Virus record (IMG/VR): IMGVR_UViG_3300021964_000122
Span: 1-47,579 of that record
DNA length: 47,579 nucleotides
Source: a virus
Strand: one strand, 5' to 3'
Under the pieces are notes generated by a model. That model was not told the DNA's origin. It was given only the letters and a program-made list of their open reading frames with translations, and did not search any database. Below, one piece after another: positions 1 through 7,530 of the stretch (positions within the stretch are counted from its first letter, which is position 1; every line of letters begins with the position of its first letter). The position numbers were made by a program, and so were the translations under genes.

Positions 1-2294
1 ACTCCGGTAGAGTCAGCAATAGATCCAGCAGACGTACCATCTTTTGCCTTCAGGTTTGTAACCTCAAGGTTTGTAGTATCGACAGTAGTAGCGTTAGCAG
101 TAGTAAACGTGCCTACGGCGGCTGTAGTACCACCAATAACTGTATTGTCTACAGTGCCTCCAGAGATTGTAAGATCATTATCAACATAAGCATCTGCAAT
201 AGCTGTGCCTTGCCAAGTTCCTGTAGCAATTGTTCCGACTGCTGTTATTTGCGTCTGAGAGGCGTCTACAGACAAAGTATCTGTAGTAAGGGTAAGGCCC
301 GTACCCGCCGTCAAAGCTGTCTTAGAAACGCTTATAGCCGCACTAGCATTAACATCTGCGTTGACAATAACGCCAGATTCAATAGCGGCTACACCAGTAT
401 CAGCAATTGTAATATCACCAGACACTACATTATCAATCCACTTTGATGTGCCCGTGTCGTAAAATAACAAAGAGGCGTCTGCGGGTGTAGTAATGTTAGT
501 GTCTGTAAGTGCGCTTAATGTACTAGCGCCCTGAGAATCTACATAAGCTTTAATAGATTCTGAAGTTGCTAAAGTCGTAGCACTTGCTGTAGCAAAAGTA
601 TCATCATCCAAAACTGCTGTACCAGATACCCCTGTGTTTAAAACAGGCGAGGTTAGCGTTTTGTTTGTTAGCGTATCTGTTGTTGCTCTGCCCACCAACG
701 TATCGGTTGATGTAGGCAAAGTAATCGTCCCTGTATTGCTAATAGAACTAATTACAGGAGTAGTTAATGTTTTATTCGTAAGTGTTTGCGAGCCTGTCAA
801 TGTTGCTACGGTAGAGTCAATAGCAACAGTCAGCGTGTTAGTCGCGCCTGACGTATCAATGCCAGTACCGCCAGCAATTGTTAAAGTTTCTGAGTCTAGG
901 TCAATACTTAATGCGCCGCCAGAGTCACCTTGAAAATCTAAATCTTGTGCAGTTACTTGAGAGTCTACATAGGCTTTTACTGATTGCTGACTAGGAATAG
1001 ATGTGGCAGAGTTACTAACCATATTATCTTCATCAACAAAAGCTGTAACTCCGTCAAGAACATTTAGCTCTGCGGCAGTAGCAGTAACACCGTCAAGAAT
1101 ATTTAGTTCCGCAGTCGTACTTGTAACGCCATCAAGAATGTTAAGCTCTGCTGTAGTAGCTGTAACGCCATCAAGAATATTTAATTCGGCTGGAGTAGAT
1201 GTAATAGCTACACCACCTACTTGAAGCGTTGTTGCGTTGACTTCTCCTGCGGCTCCATAAATAACAGCCTTACTGTTTACAACTGTCCCTGCGCTAGAAC
1301 CATCTACTAAGTTTAGTTCGGCTGCTGTAGATGTAACACCATCAAGAATATTAAGTTCTGCGGTTGTAGAAGTAATTCCATCTAAAACATTAATTTCTGT
1401 TGCCGTGGCTGTGACGCCATCCATGATATTAAGTTCAGCGGCTGTTGCAGTAATTGCAGTACCGTTAAAGTTAATAGCATCTAGATAAGCCGTACCATCA
1501 ATGTATATATCTTGCCACTTCTTTGTGGCACTACCAAGATCATAAGTATCATCAGTATTAGGAATAAGATTTGAATCAATCTCAGCACCAATAGTAATAG
1601 AGTCAGTATCCGCATTACCAAAAGTAAGATTACCGTTTATGGTTGCATCGCCTGTTACAGTAAGGTTGCCACCAATTGCTACATTGCCTGTGGTAGTAAC
1701 AGCATCAACATAGGCATTTGCCCAATAGAGTGAAGCGCTACCCAGATTCCAAAGACTATCTGTTTCAGGAACAAAATTAGAATTTACAAGAGCATTAACA
1801 ATCAAAGTATCTGCTGACGCATTACCAAGAGTTACATCACCTGAAAGAGTTGTAGTTCCGCTCACACTTAAAGTAGTTCCAATAACCACTGAAGCATCTA
1901 CAGTCAAATCATCAATTGTAGCAGTGCCATCAATATAAAGATTTTTAAACTGAAGAGAGTTTGTACCAAGATCAATGTCATTTGTTGTGACAGGAACAAT
2001 AGCTCCGTCTTGAACACGAATTTGTTCTACAGCGGCACTAGAAACCTCTACAAAAAATCCCCAACGATTATTAGTATCGTCTACAACAATTTTATTATTA
2101 AAATCTAAATCGCCAATTTGAGGGATATTACCGCCTTGTGCAGCAGTACCGTCATGTCGGTGTCCCGTAGCTGCCGCACTTGTGCTTGAATATGCAAAAG
2201 CATTTACTAACTGATTATATTCATCGTTAAAAAGGGCCGCTGTAATTGTATCGCCATCGGCAAACGTACTTTGTCGTGTATAGTCTTGAGCCAT
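1..2294 (-). CDS. Tail fibre protein, N-terminal part (cut by left edge)
   Basis: An open - strand frame runs from an ATG at 2294, preceded by AGGAGA, to the window edge without a stop, giving 764 codons. The N-terminus (MAQDYTRQSTFADGDTIT) is followed by a GHRHDG motif of the metal-binding type seen in phage fibres, then repeated units ending in WQDIYIDGTA-like strings, two clusters of a 13-residue TAAELNILDG repeat, SVKAYVDSQ units and long Thr/Ala/Gly/Asp beta-repeats. This composition is typical of long receptor-binding fibres of marine podoviruses. It lies directly after the nozzle gene, as expected for a fibre bound to the tail tube. The C-terminus is outside the left edge; the short frame at 47469-47579 may be its end. 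The fibre role is well supported, the receptor is unknown. Confidence 0.88.
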   Translation of the reverse strand, partial: MAQDYTRQSTFADGDTITAALFNDEYNQLVNAFAYSSTSAAATGHRHDGTAAQGGNIPQIGDLDFNNKIVVDDTNNRWGFFVEVSSAAVEQIRVQDGAIVPVTTNDIDLGTNSLQFKNLYIDGTATIDDLTVDASVVIGTTLSVSGTTTLSGDVTLGNASADTLIVNALVNSNFVPETDSLWNLGSASLYWANAYVDAVTTTGNVAIGGNLTVTGDATINGNLTFGNADTDSITIGAEIDSNLIPNTDDTYDLGSATKKWQDIYIDGTAYLDAINFNGTAITATAAELNIMDGVTATATEINVLDGITSTTAELNILDGVTSTAAELNLVDGSSAGTVVNSKAVIYGAAGEVNATTLQVGGVAITSTPAELNILDGVTATTAELNILDGVTSTTAELNILDGVTATAAELNVLDGVTAFVDEDNMVSNSATSIPSQQSVKAYVDSQVTAQDLDFQGDSGGALSIDLDSETLTIAGGTGIDTSGATNTLTVAIDSTVATLTGSQTLTNKTLTTPVISSISNTGTITLPTSTDTLVGRATTDTLTNKTLTSPVLNTGVSGTAVLDDDTFATASATTLATSESIKAYVDSQGASTLSALTDTNITTPADASLLFYDTGTSKWIDNVVSGDITIADTGVAAIESGVIVNADVNASAAISVSKTALTAGTGLTLTTDTLSVDASQTQITAVGTIATGTWQGTAIADAYVDNDLTISGGTVDNTVIGGTTAAVGTFTTANATTVDTTNLEVTNLKAKDGTSAGSIADSTG
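1047..1451 (-). repeat. Two clusters of 13-codon repeats (TAAELNILDGV type) in the fibre gene
   Basis: Positions 1296-1451 and 1047-1202 each encode four tandem 13-residue units of the form T-x-T-x-A-E-L-N-I-L-D-G-V. The clusters are separated by about 31 residues. The DNA is similar from unit to unit (39-nt period), so slippage or recombination could change the unit number. These units are known from fibre proteins of marine phages and probably form a repetitive beta-structured stalk. Confidence 0.9.
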
Positions 2295-2296
2295 TA

Positions 2297-3895
2297 TTAT
2301 CTCCTACCTGATGGCATATAATCTATGTAAAAACCATTAATGGCATAAGGTAGATTTGTATCATCCGATCTTATGCGTAAACTTAAAGTATTTCCAGAAC
2401 CTTCTACGGGTATACGAACCATAGGGTCGTTAGTGCCTCCAAATGTTGCTGTATTAAAAACAGAAGTTCCAAAAATTGCAGGCAAAGGAATACCAGTTAT
2501 GTCATAATCGTTTGGTTGTTGAATGTCTGTTGATTTATAATCATATCTCAAACGTAAAACTGGTGAAACACTTCCTTCTGGAGAAATAGAAATTCTAATA
2601 TATTTTATAGTTTTTCTAGTTCCAATATCTCCAAAATCAAGGTCTGAAGTTTCATAAGTTGCTAGTATATTTTGTTCTGAACCCTCTTTTAAAAAGCTGC
2701 TTCCGGTGTCGTGATTATAAATATAACCATCTTTATCACCATGATATATTCTTTCAATTCCATCTATATCTAGTGCAGAAACTAAACCAAAAGCTTGAAT
2801 ACCTTTTGTTTCAGACCATTCAAAATTTTGACCTGTAAAAGTTCCAATAATGCCTTTAGCATCTGATGGGCTTTGAGCAGGCCCAGAATAAAATAAACGA
2901 TATTGTGACTTGTCTCTAACAACGCAGCTGCTTATTGTATAAGTATCAATAGAGTTTCCCAAGTCGCCAATAATTTTTTGGATTTGGCGCGATGCTGAGC
3001 TTAGCTCTACGTCACCAATTCGTGCGGTTGCCGCCACAGAACGAATACCGTCTGGACTAAGAAACAAAAGGTCGCCACCAATTTCTTGAATGCTATAAGC
3101 ACTCAAGCACCCAATATTGTTTGTAATTTGAACAATTACAGGAGTGCCATTAATATCATCTAAACGATGAATGGTGTTTTGACAAAAAATATACAAAGAA
3201 TCACGGAAGCTTTTTATTCCTGTAATTCTATCAGAAATGGCTGCGGAGCCAGCACCCGTACCTGTAAAGTCTCTATCATCATTTGTTTTAGACCAATAAA
3301 CAGTGCTAGGTTCATTTTCAGTATCTACAACAATTAAATGCTTATCAAGGCTTTCAATATATCTTCCCGCCGCAGGCGTCGAGATTTCTTCATAAATAAA
3401 AAGTCTTGATGCTCCTGTGCCATCTATATGAAAGTGGGCTAGTTTATCTGCGCCAGTTGCAATTGTAAGCGCGCCATACTCGTTGTCTGTATGGCCTGTC
3501 GGCGCTCTAGTTAAAACAAACTGCGCTTGTTCTTGGTTTGGTCGATCTAGTTCTGTTTGGGAGCTTAAATTAGCTTCAGTAACTCCAGTATGCGTTGTGT
3601 TATAGTTTATTTGTGTCCAAGATATACCGTCTTCTGTATAATAAATAGAAGAGCCTACAACAGCTACTAAACCAAGCGCATACGGATATAAACCAAGAAT
3701 AGGCGTAGCTGCTTCTGGCCTTGTAGCTGAATCGCCACCATAGGCTGTAAAGCCGCTTATACGACGATACCCACCGTCTGAGTCAACTTCAAAGTTTGTT
3801 AAAACTGTAGCAAAGCCCGGCTGACCTAAAAGCTCCAAAGAGTTTAAGTTAGTATTTAAACCTCCTTTAGACGAAAAGCCAAATGGCTGAGACAT
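2297..3895 (-). CDS. Tail nozzle / tail tubular protein B-like protein
   Basis: A 532-residue protein. It begins MSQPFGFSSKGGLNTN and is rich in beta strands, with repeated short W/Y-containing turns (GLYPYALGLVAVVGSSIYY, LDKHLIVVDTENE, ESVYWSKTNDDRDFTGTG-like text) as expected of the beta-propeller fold of T7 gp12 / P22 gp10-type nozzles. It sits between the adaptor-like gene and the fibre gene, the usual podovirus order, and its ATG overlaps the upstream stop as TAATG, indicating translational coupling. The role is inferred from position, size and composition; I see no single diagnostic motif. It would close the tail tube and carry the fibres. Confidence 0.68.
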   Translation of the reverse strand: MSQPFGFSSKGGLNTNLNSLELLGQPGFATVLTNFEVDSDGGYRRISGFTAYGGDSATRPEAATPILGLYPYALGLVAVVGSSIYYTEDGISWTQINYNTTHTGVTEANLSSQTELDRPNQEQAQFVLTRAPTGHTDNEYGALTIATGADKLAHFHIDGTGASRLFIYEEISTPAAGRYIESLDKHLIVVDTENEPSTVYWSKTNDDRDFTGTGAGSAAISDRITGIKSFRDSLYIFCQNTIHRLDDINGTPVIVQITNNIGCLSAYSIQEIGGDLLFLSPDGIRSVAATARIGDVELSSASRQIQKIIGDLGNSIDTYTISSCVVRDKSQYRLFYSGPAQSPSDAKGIIGTFTGQNFEWSETKGIQAFGLVSALDIDGIERIYHGDKDGYIYNHDTGSSFLKEGSEQNILATYETSDLDFGDIGTRKTIKYIRISISPEGSVSPVLRLRYDYKSTDIQQPNDYDITGIPLPAIFGTSVFNTATFGGTNDPMVRIPVEGSGNTLSLRIRSDDTNLPYAINGFYIDYMPSGRR

Positions 3896-4665
3896 TAAAC
3901 AAACCTCACGCGATCATCTTTCATGTAGAAAGGTTCTGGAACCATTAAATTAGCTTTCATTAGTTTAAGGCCTCTTCGATATTCTTCATTTGCCAAAGCT
4001 GCTGGTTGAATATTTTCTTTAAACTGATGAATGAAATATCTTGCTCTTGAAAGCAAAACAATTTTATAAACATCTGGAAAAACAATTGTATCACTATATG
4101 CTGAAAGCTGTGTAGGCTGCAAGTAAGCATAAAACCAAACACGATACACTTTGTCTGGTATTGGGCTTAAACCCACCATGCGGCCATCAGGACTACGAAT
4201 AACTCGTCGAGGTTCGCCACCATTAGCATCTTCAGCATCATCAGCATTTTCGCTGGTACGATAAAAATCTTTCCATTCTTCGGTAGTAGTAAATTTTAAG
4301 TTTCTGGCAACGTAAGGTGCTGTTTCTCCTGCAACACCTACTGTTGTCAAATAAAAATTGTCCCAATCTATATAACCATAGTCATCTAGAATTGAATCGC
4401 TGGCAGGCTTTAATTCATACCAACGAGTATTAGCAGCTGTTTCAATGTATGTATTACCATACATAGGATCTGTAGATCCGCTTGTACCTACAGATAAAAA
4501 AGGCCATTGGGGTTCTTCAAGCACAATATCAAGATATGCGCGATTAACGCAGTCTTTAATATGTGCTTGAACCCCAATAGCCGAAGCAAAATTACTAGAG
4601 GTCAAAGCAACCTCGTTCATTTCGCGTAAAAGTTCATTTGTAAGTTGTAAGAAATTAGTAGCCAT
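3895..4665 (-). CDS. Head-tail adaptor / tail tubular protein A-like protein
   Basis: A 256-residue protein with an alpha-helical start (MATNFLQLTNELLREMNEV), then a helix ending DCVNRAYLDIVLEEPQWPF, which matches the shape of the T7 gp11-type adaptor family (an early helix with an NxAYxDI-like motif followed by W/F). It also has WYELKPAS and VWFYAYLQP strands. It lies immediately before the nozzle-like gene and overlaps it by one base. Adaptors of this type form a dodecameric ring under the portal. The assignment rests on the N-terminal pattern and gene order; the exact family would need a profile search. Confidence 0.68.
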   Translation of the reverse strand: MATNFLQLTNELLREMNEVALTSSNFASAIGVQAHIKDCVNRAYLDIVLEEPQWPFLSVGTSGSTDPMYGNTYIETAANTRWYELKPASDSILDDYGYIDWDNFYLTTVGVAGETAPYVARNLKFTTTEEWKDFYRTSENADDAEDANGGEPRRVIRSPDGRMVGLSPIPDKVYRVWFYAYLQPTQLSAYSDTIVFPDVYKIVLLSRARYFIHQFKENIQPAALANEEYRRGLKLMKANLMVPEPFYMKDDRVRFV

Positions 4666-4667
4666 TT

Positions 4668-4811
4668 TTATTTATGAACCTTTTGAATTGGAAAATTAGC
4701 AGATTTAGAAGCCCCTTTATGTGGCCTGTAGCCATCTTTAGGGTCTTTCATTAGTTTATAGTTAGTACCACTTTTCATCCAATGATAACCTTTAGGGGCT
4801 TGTACTTTCAT
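4668..4811 (-). CDS. Small basic hypothetical protein
   Basis: A 47-residue Lys-rich protein starting MKVQAPKGYHWMKSG. I chose the ATG at 4811 because it comes one base after the upstream TGA (TGATATG) and has AGGT seven bases upstream. A longer frame from 4853 would overlap the previous gene by 41 bases and has a poorer ribosome-binding site. The GYHWMKSGTNYKLM text resembles the small DNA- or capsid-associated basic proteins often found between capsid and tail genes in marine phages. No function can be assigned. Confidence 0.6.
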   Translation of the reverse strand: MKVQAPKGYHWMKSGTNYKLMKDPKDGYRPHKGASKSANFPIQKVHK

Positions 4812-4812
4812 A

Positions 4813-5325
4813 TCAGTTACCTGATTTTTTTTCCATTTCAAAAATGCTACCATAGTGTACTACACCGCCTTCAGCACGACGAGCGCGACTTCTCATTCTC
4901 ATGGGTCGAGGTCGAGGACGACGAGCAGTGTTGGGGGCCATAGCGCCACCAAACGAAGGAGCGGTAGTAGCTTTAGGCCGAGGGCCAGCAGTACTTCTTG
5001 TCCGAGTAGTAGGGAAAGAATCTGCTTCTGCTACAACATTTATTTTTGGACCTGAAGCAGAAACTCCCTTTCTACCACCTGTAGGTCGCGCAGGGCGCGG
5101 TGCAGGCCGCACAGGACCAGAAGGACGCGGTGCAGGACGCACAGGTGTAATCTTACCTCTAGGCTTTGGTGCTTGTTTAGTAGGCGCTTTTTCAGGCATA
5201 GGAATAGACGCTTTAGTTTTCTCAATTTTAGGCGTATTAGCCTTGTTCGGCATTACAGCCGACTTTGATAGTGAGGTCAATTCTTTAGGCATAACAGCGC
5301 CTGCCTTTTGATATTTTTTTCGCAT
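4813..5325 (-). CDS. Pro/Arg/Ala-rich low-complexity protein
   Basis: A 170-residue, strongly basic, disordered protein. The middle holds three close copies of a VRPAPRP-type element followed by PARPTGGRKG, and the C-terminal part has runs of RPRPRPMRMRSRARR. The last about 20 residues (HYGSIFEMEKK) look more ordered. It lies between the capsid and the tail-adaptor genes in the structural convoy, so it may be a minor virion or DNA-binding protein; that is inference. The long + strand frame opposite (4901-5311) is a shadow produced by the repetitive GC-rich composition. Confidence 0.6.
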   Translation of the reverse strand: MRKKYQKAGAVMPKELTSLSKSAVMPNKANTPKIEKTKASIPMPEKAPTKQAPKPRGKITPVRPAPRPSGPVRPAPRPARPTGGRKGVSASGPKINVVAEADSFPTTRTRSTAGPRPKATTAPSFGGAMAPNTARRPRPRPMRMRSRARRAEGGVVHYGSIFEMEKKSGN

Positions 5326-5342
5326 AATAATAATCCTTTAAT

Positions 5343-5495
5343 TTAATTAGTTTTGGGGGTTTTATCTTTATTCTTTCCAAATATCTTATCGTAGTTATCA
5401 GAATACTTTTGATGGTCTACCTTACGGTAACGCCCTCGCTGGTGTTCTTTTAACTTCATAGTGATAGGTTTAGATGGTGTTGAAACTAAAGGCAT
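5343..5495 (-). CDS. Small basic hypothetical protein
   Basis: A 50-residue Lys-rich protein (MPLVSTPSKPITMKLKEHQ..., ending KNKDKTPKTN). The frame could be extended to a GTG at 5525, but that start would lie inside the hairpin at 5511-5530, so the ATG at 5495, preceded by GGGGG about five bases upstream, is preferred. It is the first gene after the capsid terminator-like hairpin. Similar short Lys-rich proteins follow capsid genes in many environmental phages, but I cannot give a function. Confidence 0.5.
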   Translation of the reverse strand: MPLVSTPSKPITMKLKEHQRGRYRKVDHQKYSDNYDKIFGKNKDKTPKTN

Positions 5496-5510
5496 AAAAC
5501 CCCCAAAGAA

Positions 5511-5530
5511 GGAGGGATATTTCACCCTCC
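5511..5530 (-). terminator. Hairpin downstream of the capsid gene
   Basis: On the - strand GGAGGG and CCCTCC pair around an 8-base loop, starting 14 bases after the capsid stop and followed by TTCTTT. This is a short, GC-rich stem with a weak U tract, consistent with a partial terminator that would lower expression of downstream tail genes relative to the capsid gene. Confidence 0.55.
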
Positions 5531-5543
5531 CTGTAGACTATTA

Positions 5544-6530
5544 TTAGTCGATAGTGTAGTAAGCACCAATCAGAGCTTCAGGTCGCAGAACCTTACCGCC
5601 CCAAACGTGCAAACCACGAACAATATCACCAAAGCTAGACTGATCCCGCAGGACTTCAGTGCTGGTGATAGACTGTGCAGTTGCAACGGCGCTCATGTGA
5701 CCAGCCATTAAAAAGCCAGTAGCCGTAGCGGTAGAAGGCATATTGTTTGACTTGTACATGGAGAATCCACGCAGCTTGCCAGAACTTACCAGACCATTAC
5801 GGATAGAGCCTTGACCAGCGTTGTAGTCTACTGACAACAGTTTAGAGGCGCTTTGAGAAAGAGTCTCATAGAAGTCAGGAGAAGCTACTACCCATCGACC
5901 GTCTTCTGGGACGTTTTCATCGTCAAGCAAACGAGCCATACGAGCAAGAAGATCCAGAGGATCAGCTTCACCAGAAGCAAAGCCCAAGTCAATAGAAGCA
6001 GTAGTTTCAGTTACGCCACCAGTACCAGCAGCAGCATCAGCACCCATGATGTGATCGGGTGCAGAAGCAGACAAGCCAGCTTGCATAATGCTGAATACGC
6101 CTTCGTCAAATGCGTCACGCAGAGCGTAAGCTGCTGAAGAAGATGCTACTTCTTTGAAGTTTACGTGAGACATTTTCGTTTCAATGTCATCGACAATGAA
6201 TTTGAAAGCGTTTGCACGATCAACAACAAGAGAAAGCTCTTGGTCAGTCAACTTGGTTTGCGTTACGTCTTGACCACGCTCGTACTGATAAACAGTAATG
6301 GTCGGCTCTTTGATGATCTTAACGCTATCACCAAAAGATGCAATTTCACCAGCGTAGTCGGTGTTGGTTACGGCTTCACAGACTGATGACTTTCGGAAGA
6401 AGTTAAGTACCTTCTTACTATAGACAGCAGGCAGGAAGAATGAGTTAGTTTGACCCGCAACCGAGTTGGCAAAGTTAGCATCGGTATCAGTTGCTGGCTC
6501 AAAATATTGATCACTTACGTTGTAAGCCAT
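5544..6530 (-). CDS. Major capsid protein
   Basis: A 328-residue protein beginning MAYNVSDQYFEPATDTDANF, with the pattern of HK97-fold capsids of T7-like and related marine podoviruses: an N-terminal arm, a first strand (ASFGDSVKIIKEP), ELSLVVDRANAFKFIVDDIE, and a late WVVASPDFYE strand. It follows the scaffold gene directly and has a strong AGGAG site upstream. The composition and the absence of low-complexity sequence fit a highly expressed structural protein. A terminator-like hairpin follows, as is common after capsid genes. Confidence 0.85.
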   Translation of the reverse strand: MAYNVSDQYFEPATDTDANFANSVAGQTNSFFLPAVYSKKVLNFFRKSSVCEAVTNTDYAGEIASFGDSVKIIKEPTITVYQYERGQDVTQTKLTDQELSLVVDRANAFKFIVDDIETKMSHVNFKEVASSSAAYALRDAFDEGVFSIMQAGLSASAPDHIMGADAAAGTGGVTETTASIDLGFASGEADPLDLLARMARLLDDENVPEDGRWVVASPDFYETLSQSASKLLSVDYNAGQGSIRNGLVSSGKLRGFSMYKSNNMPSTATATGFLMAGHMSAVATAQSITSTEVLRDQSSFGDIVRGLHVWGGKVLRPEALIGAYYTID

Positions 6531-6559
6531 ATTAATTTACTCCTAAAAAAGACAAATAG

Positions 6560-7393
6560 TTATTTTGCTACTCGTCCTTCTTTGATAGCTAAATCAATTT
6601 CTTCTTCGAAACGATCATAGTCATCTAAGGACATAGCAGCAATTTCCCGTTGCGTCCAAATTTTAGCTGACTGAGGTTCGACACTTGTTGTTTTTGTCGA
6701 AACCATATCCGCAGCATTGGACTTTGAAGGTCGTGACTGTCCAGAAGACTTTCTATTAATCGCAATATTGTTTTCCATTTTATAAAGATCTATTGCACGA
6801 CTTGCTAAATTAGCATCGTCTGGGTTGTTATAAATCCACCGCTGAATTTCTTGCGGTTGAACTTTAGCCCATTCGTGAAACCGCTCATCGCCCCGAATAT
6901 CTTCAAAGTCAGGATGACGAGACTTCAACATTCCTTCAGCATCTCGCTTGCTAATTTCTAGCTCGCGTTTTTCGAATACTGATAGTTTTTGTTGAAGAGC
7001 GTTTAGCTGCTCTGCACTACGCAGATGTGCAACTGTTTCTACGGTATCATACAGATCAGGATATTGTTGTTTAAACGCTTCAAGATCTTCTGTGCTTTTA
7101 GGTGGCTGGTACTGCGGAATCGTAGCTTGAGCCATAGCTTGAAGTTCTTCTTCGCGTTGTCTAAACTCTGACAACTTCTGATCATAATGCTTTTTTAGAT
7201 CATCATACCGTTTTTTATAATTGGTACGAGGAGCCTTTTCTTTTTGAGGGGTTCCGCTATCTTCGGAAGTAGCCTCATCTGCTTCCTCAAAAAACAATGA
7301 ATCTGCACTTTGAACAGCAGGCCCATCAGGGGTATGCCAGTCCTTTTTTTGGTTGTACGGATTCGCTTGCGCTTCAAGTTGTTCTTCACTCAT
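6560..7393 (-). CDS. Capsid scaffolding protein
   Basis: A 277-residue, highly charged, mostly helical protein directly upstream of the capsid gene. It has an acidic N-terminus (FFEEADEATSEDSG), a long coiled-coil segment at residues 60-160 (YKKRYDDLKKHYDQKLSEF, EELQAMAQ, LNALQQKLSVFEKRELEIS), and an acidic/basic helical tail (YDRFEEEIDLAIKEGRVAK). This is the usual build of podovirus scaffold proteins, which shape the procapsid and leave before or during DNA packaging. AGGAG precedes the ATG. The region upstream (7394-7527) carries inverted repeats that may regulate the scaffold-capsid pair. Confidence 0.8.
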   Translation of the reverse strand: MSEEQLEAQANPYNQKKDWHTPDGPAVQSADSLFFEEADEATSEDSGTPQKEKAPRTNYKKRYDDLKKHYDQKLSEFRQREEELQAMAQATIPQYQPPKSTEDLEAFKQQYPDLYDTVETVAHLRSAEQLNALQQKLSVFEKRELEISKRDAEGMLKSRHPDFEDIRGDERFHEWAKVQPQEIQRWIYNNPDDANLASRAIDLYKMENNIAINRKSSGQSRPSKSNAADMVSTKTTSVEPQSAKIWTQREIAAMSLDDYDRFEEEIDLAIKEGRVAK

Positions 7394-7527
7394 GTCACTT
7401 CTCCTTTATGGGGCTTGTTGTCTTTCAAGGTGGCTGTGTTATTGCGCTTAGTAACACAGGGTCTTGATACTACAAGGTGGCCTCAAGGTTATTATTGTAA
7501 TAAGGGGCTAGAAAACTCTAGGTAGCC
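7394..7527 (-). promoter_or_regulatory. Intergenic region with inverted and direct repeats before the scaffold gene
   Basis: The only gap over 100 bases within the leftward structural block. It contains a perfect 7-bp inverted repeat (TGTGTTA/TAACACA at 7435-7458), a 6-bp one (TTATTA around CAA, near 7489-7503), and two direct copies of CAAGGTGGC at 7426-7434 and 7473-7481. I see no convincing -35/-10 pair. Position before scaffold and capsid suggests a processing site or promoter that boosts capsid expression; this is inference. Confidence 0.4.
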
Positions 7528-7530
7528 TTA
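7501..7530 (-). terminator. Imperfect hairpin starting at the stop codon of the upstream gene
   Basis: TAAGG...CTAGA pairs with TCTAG...CCTTA around a 4-base loop, beginning at the TAA of the 454-codon gene. It is followed on the - strand by TTATTACAATAATAA rather than a clean T run, so it may be a weak terminator or an RNA processing site between the structural-protein gene and the scaffold gene. Confidence 0.42.

Noticed and set aside
210-1224. Three + strand frames
   Set aside because: Antisense to the fibre gene; Val/Ser/Thr-rich mirror of the repeats.
4668-4853. Longer form of the small gene, from 4853
   Set aside because: Would overlap the preceding gene by 41 bases and has a poorer binding site than the ATG at 4811.
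4901-5311. Open + strand frame of 136 codons
   Set aside because: Antisense to the Pro/Arg-rich gene; a product of its composition, with no binding site and Gly/Arg/Leu-rich text.
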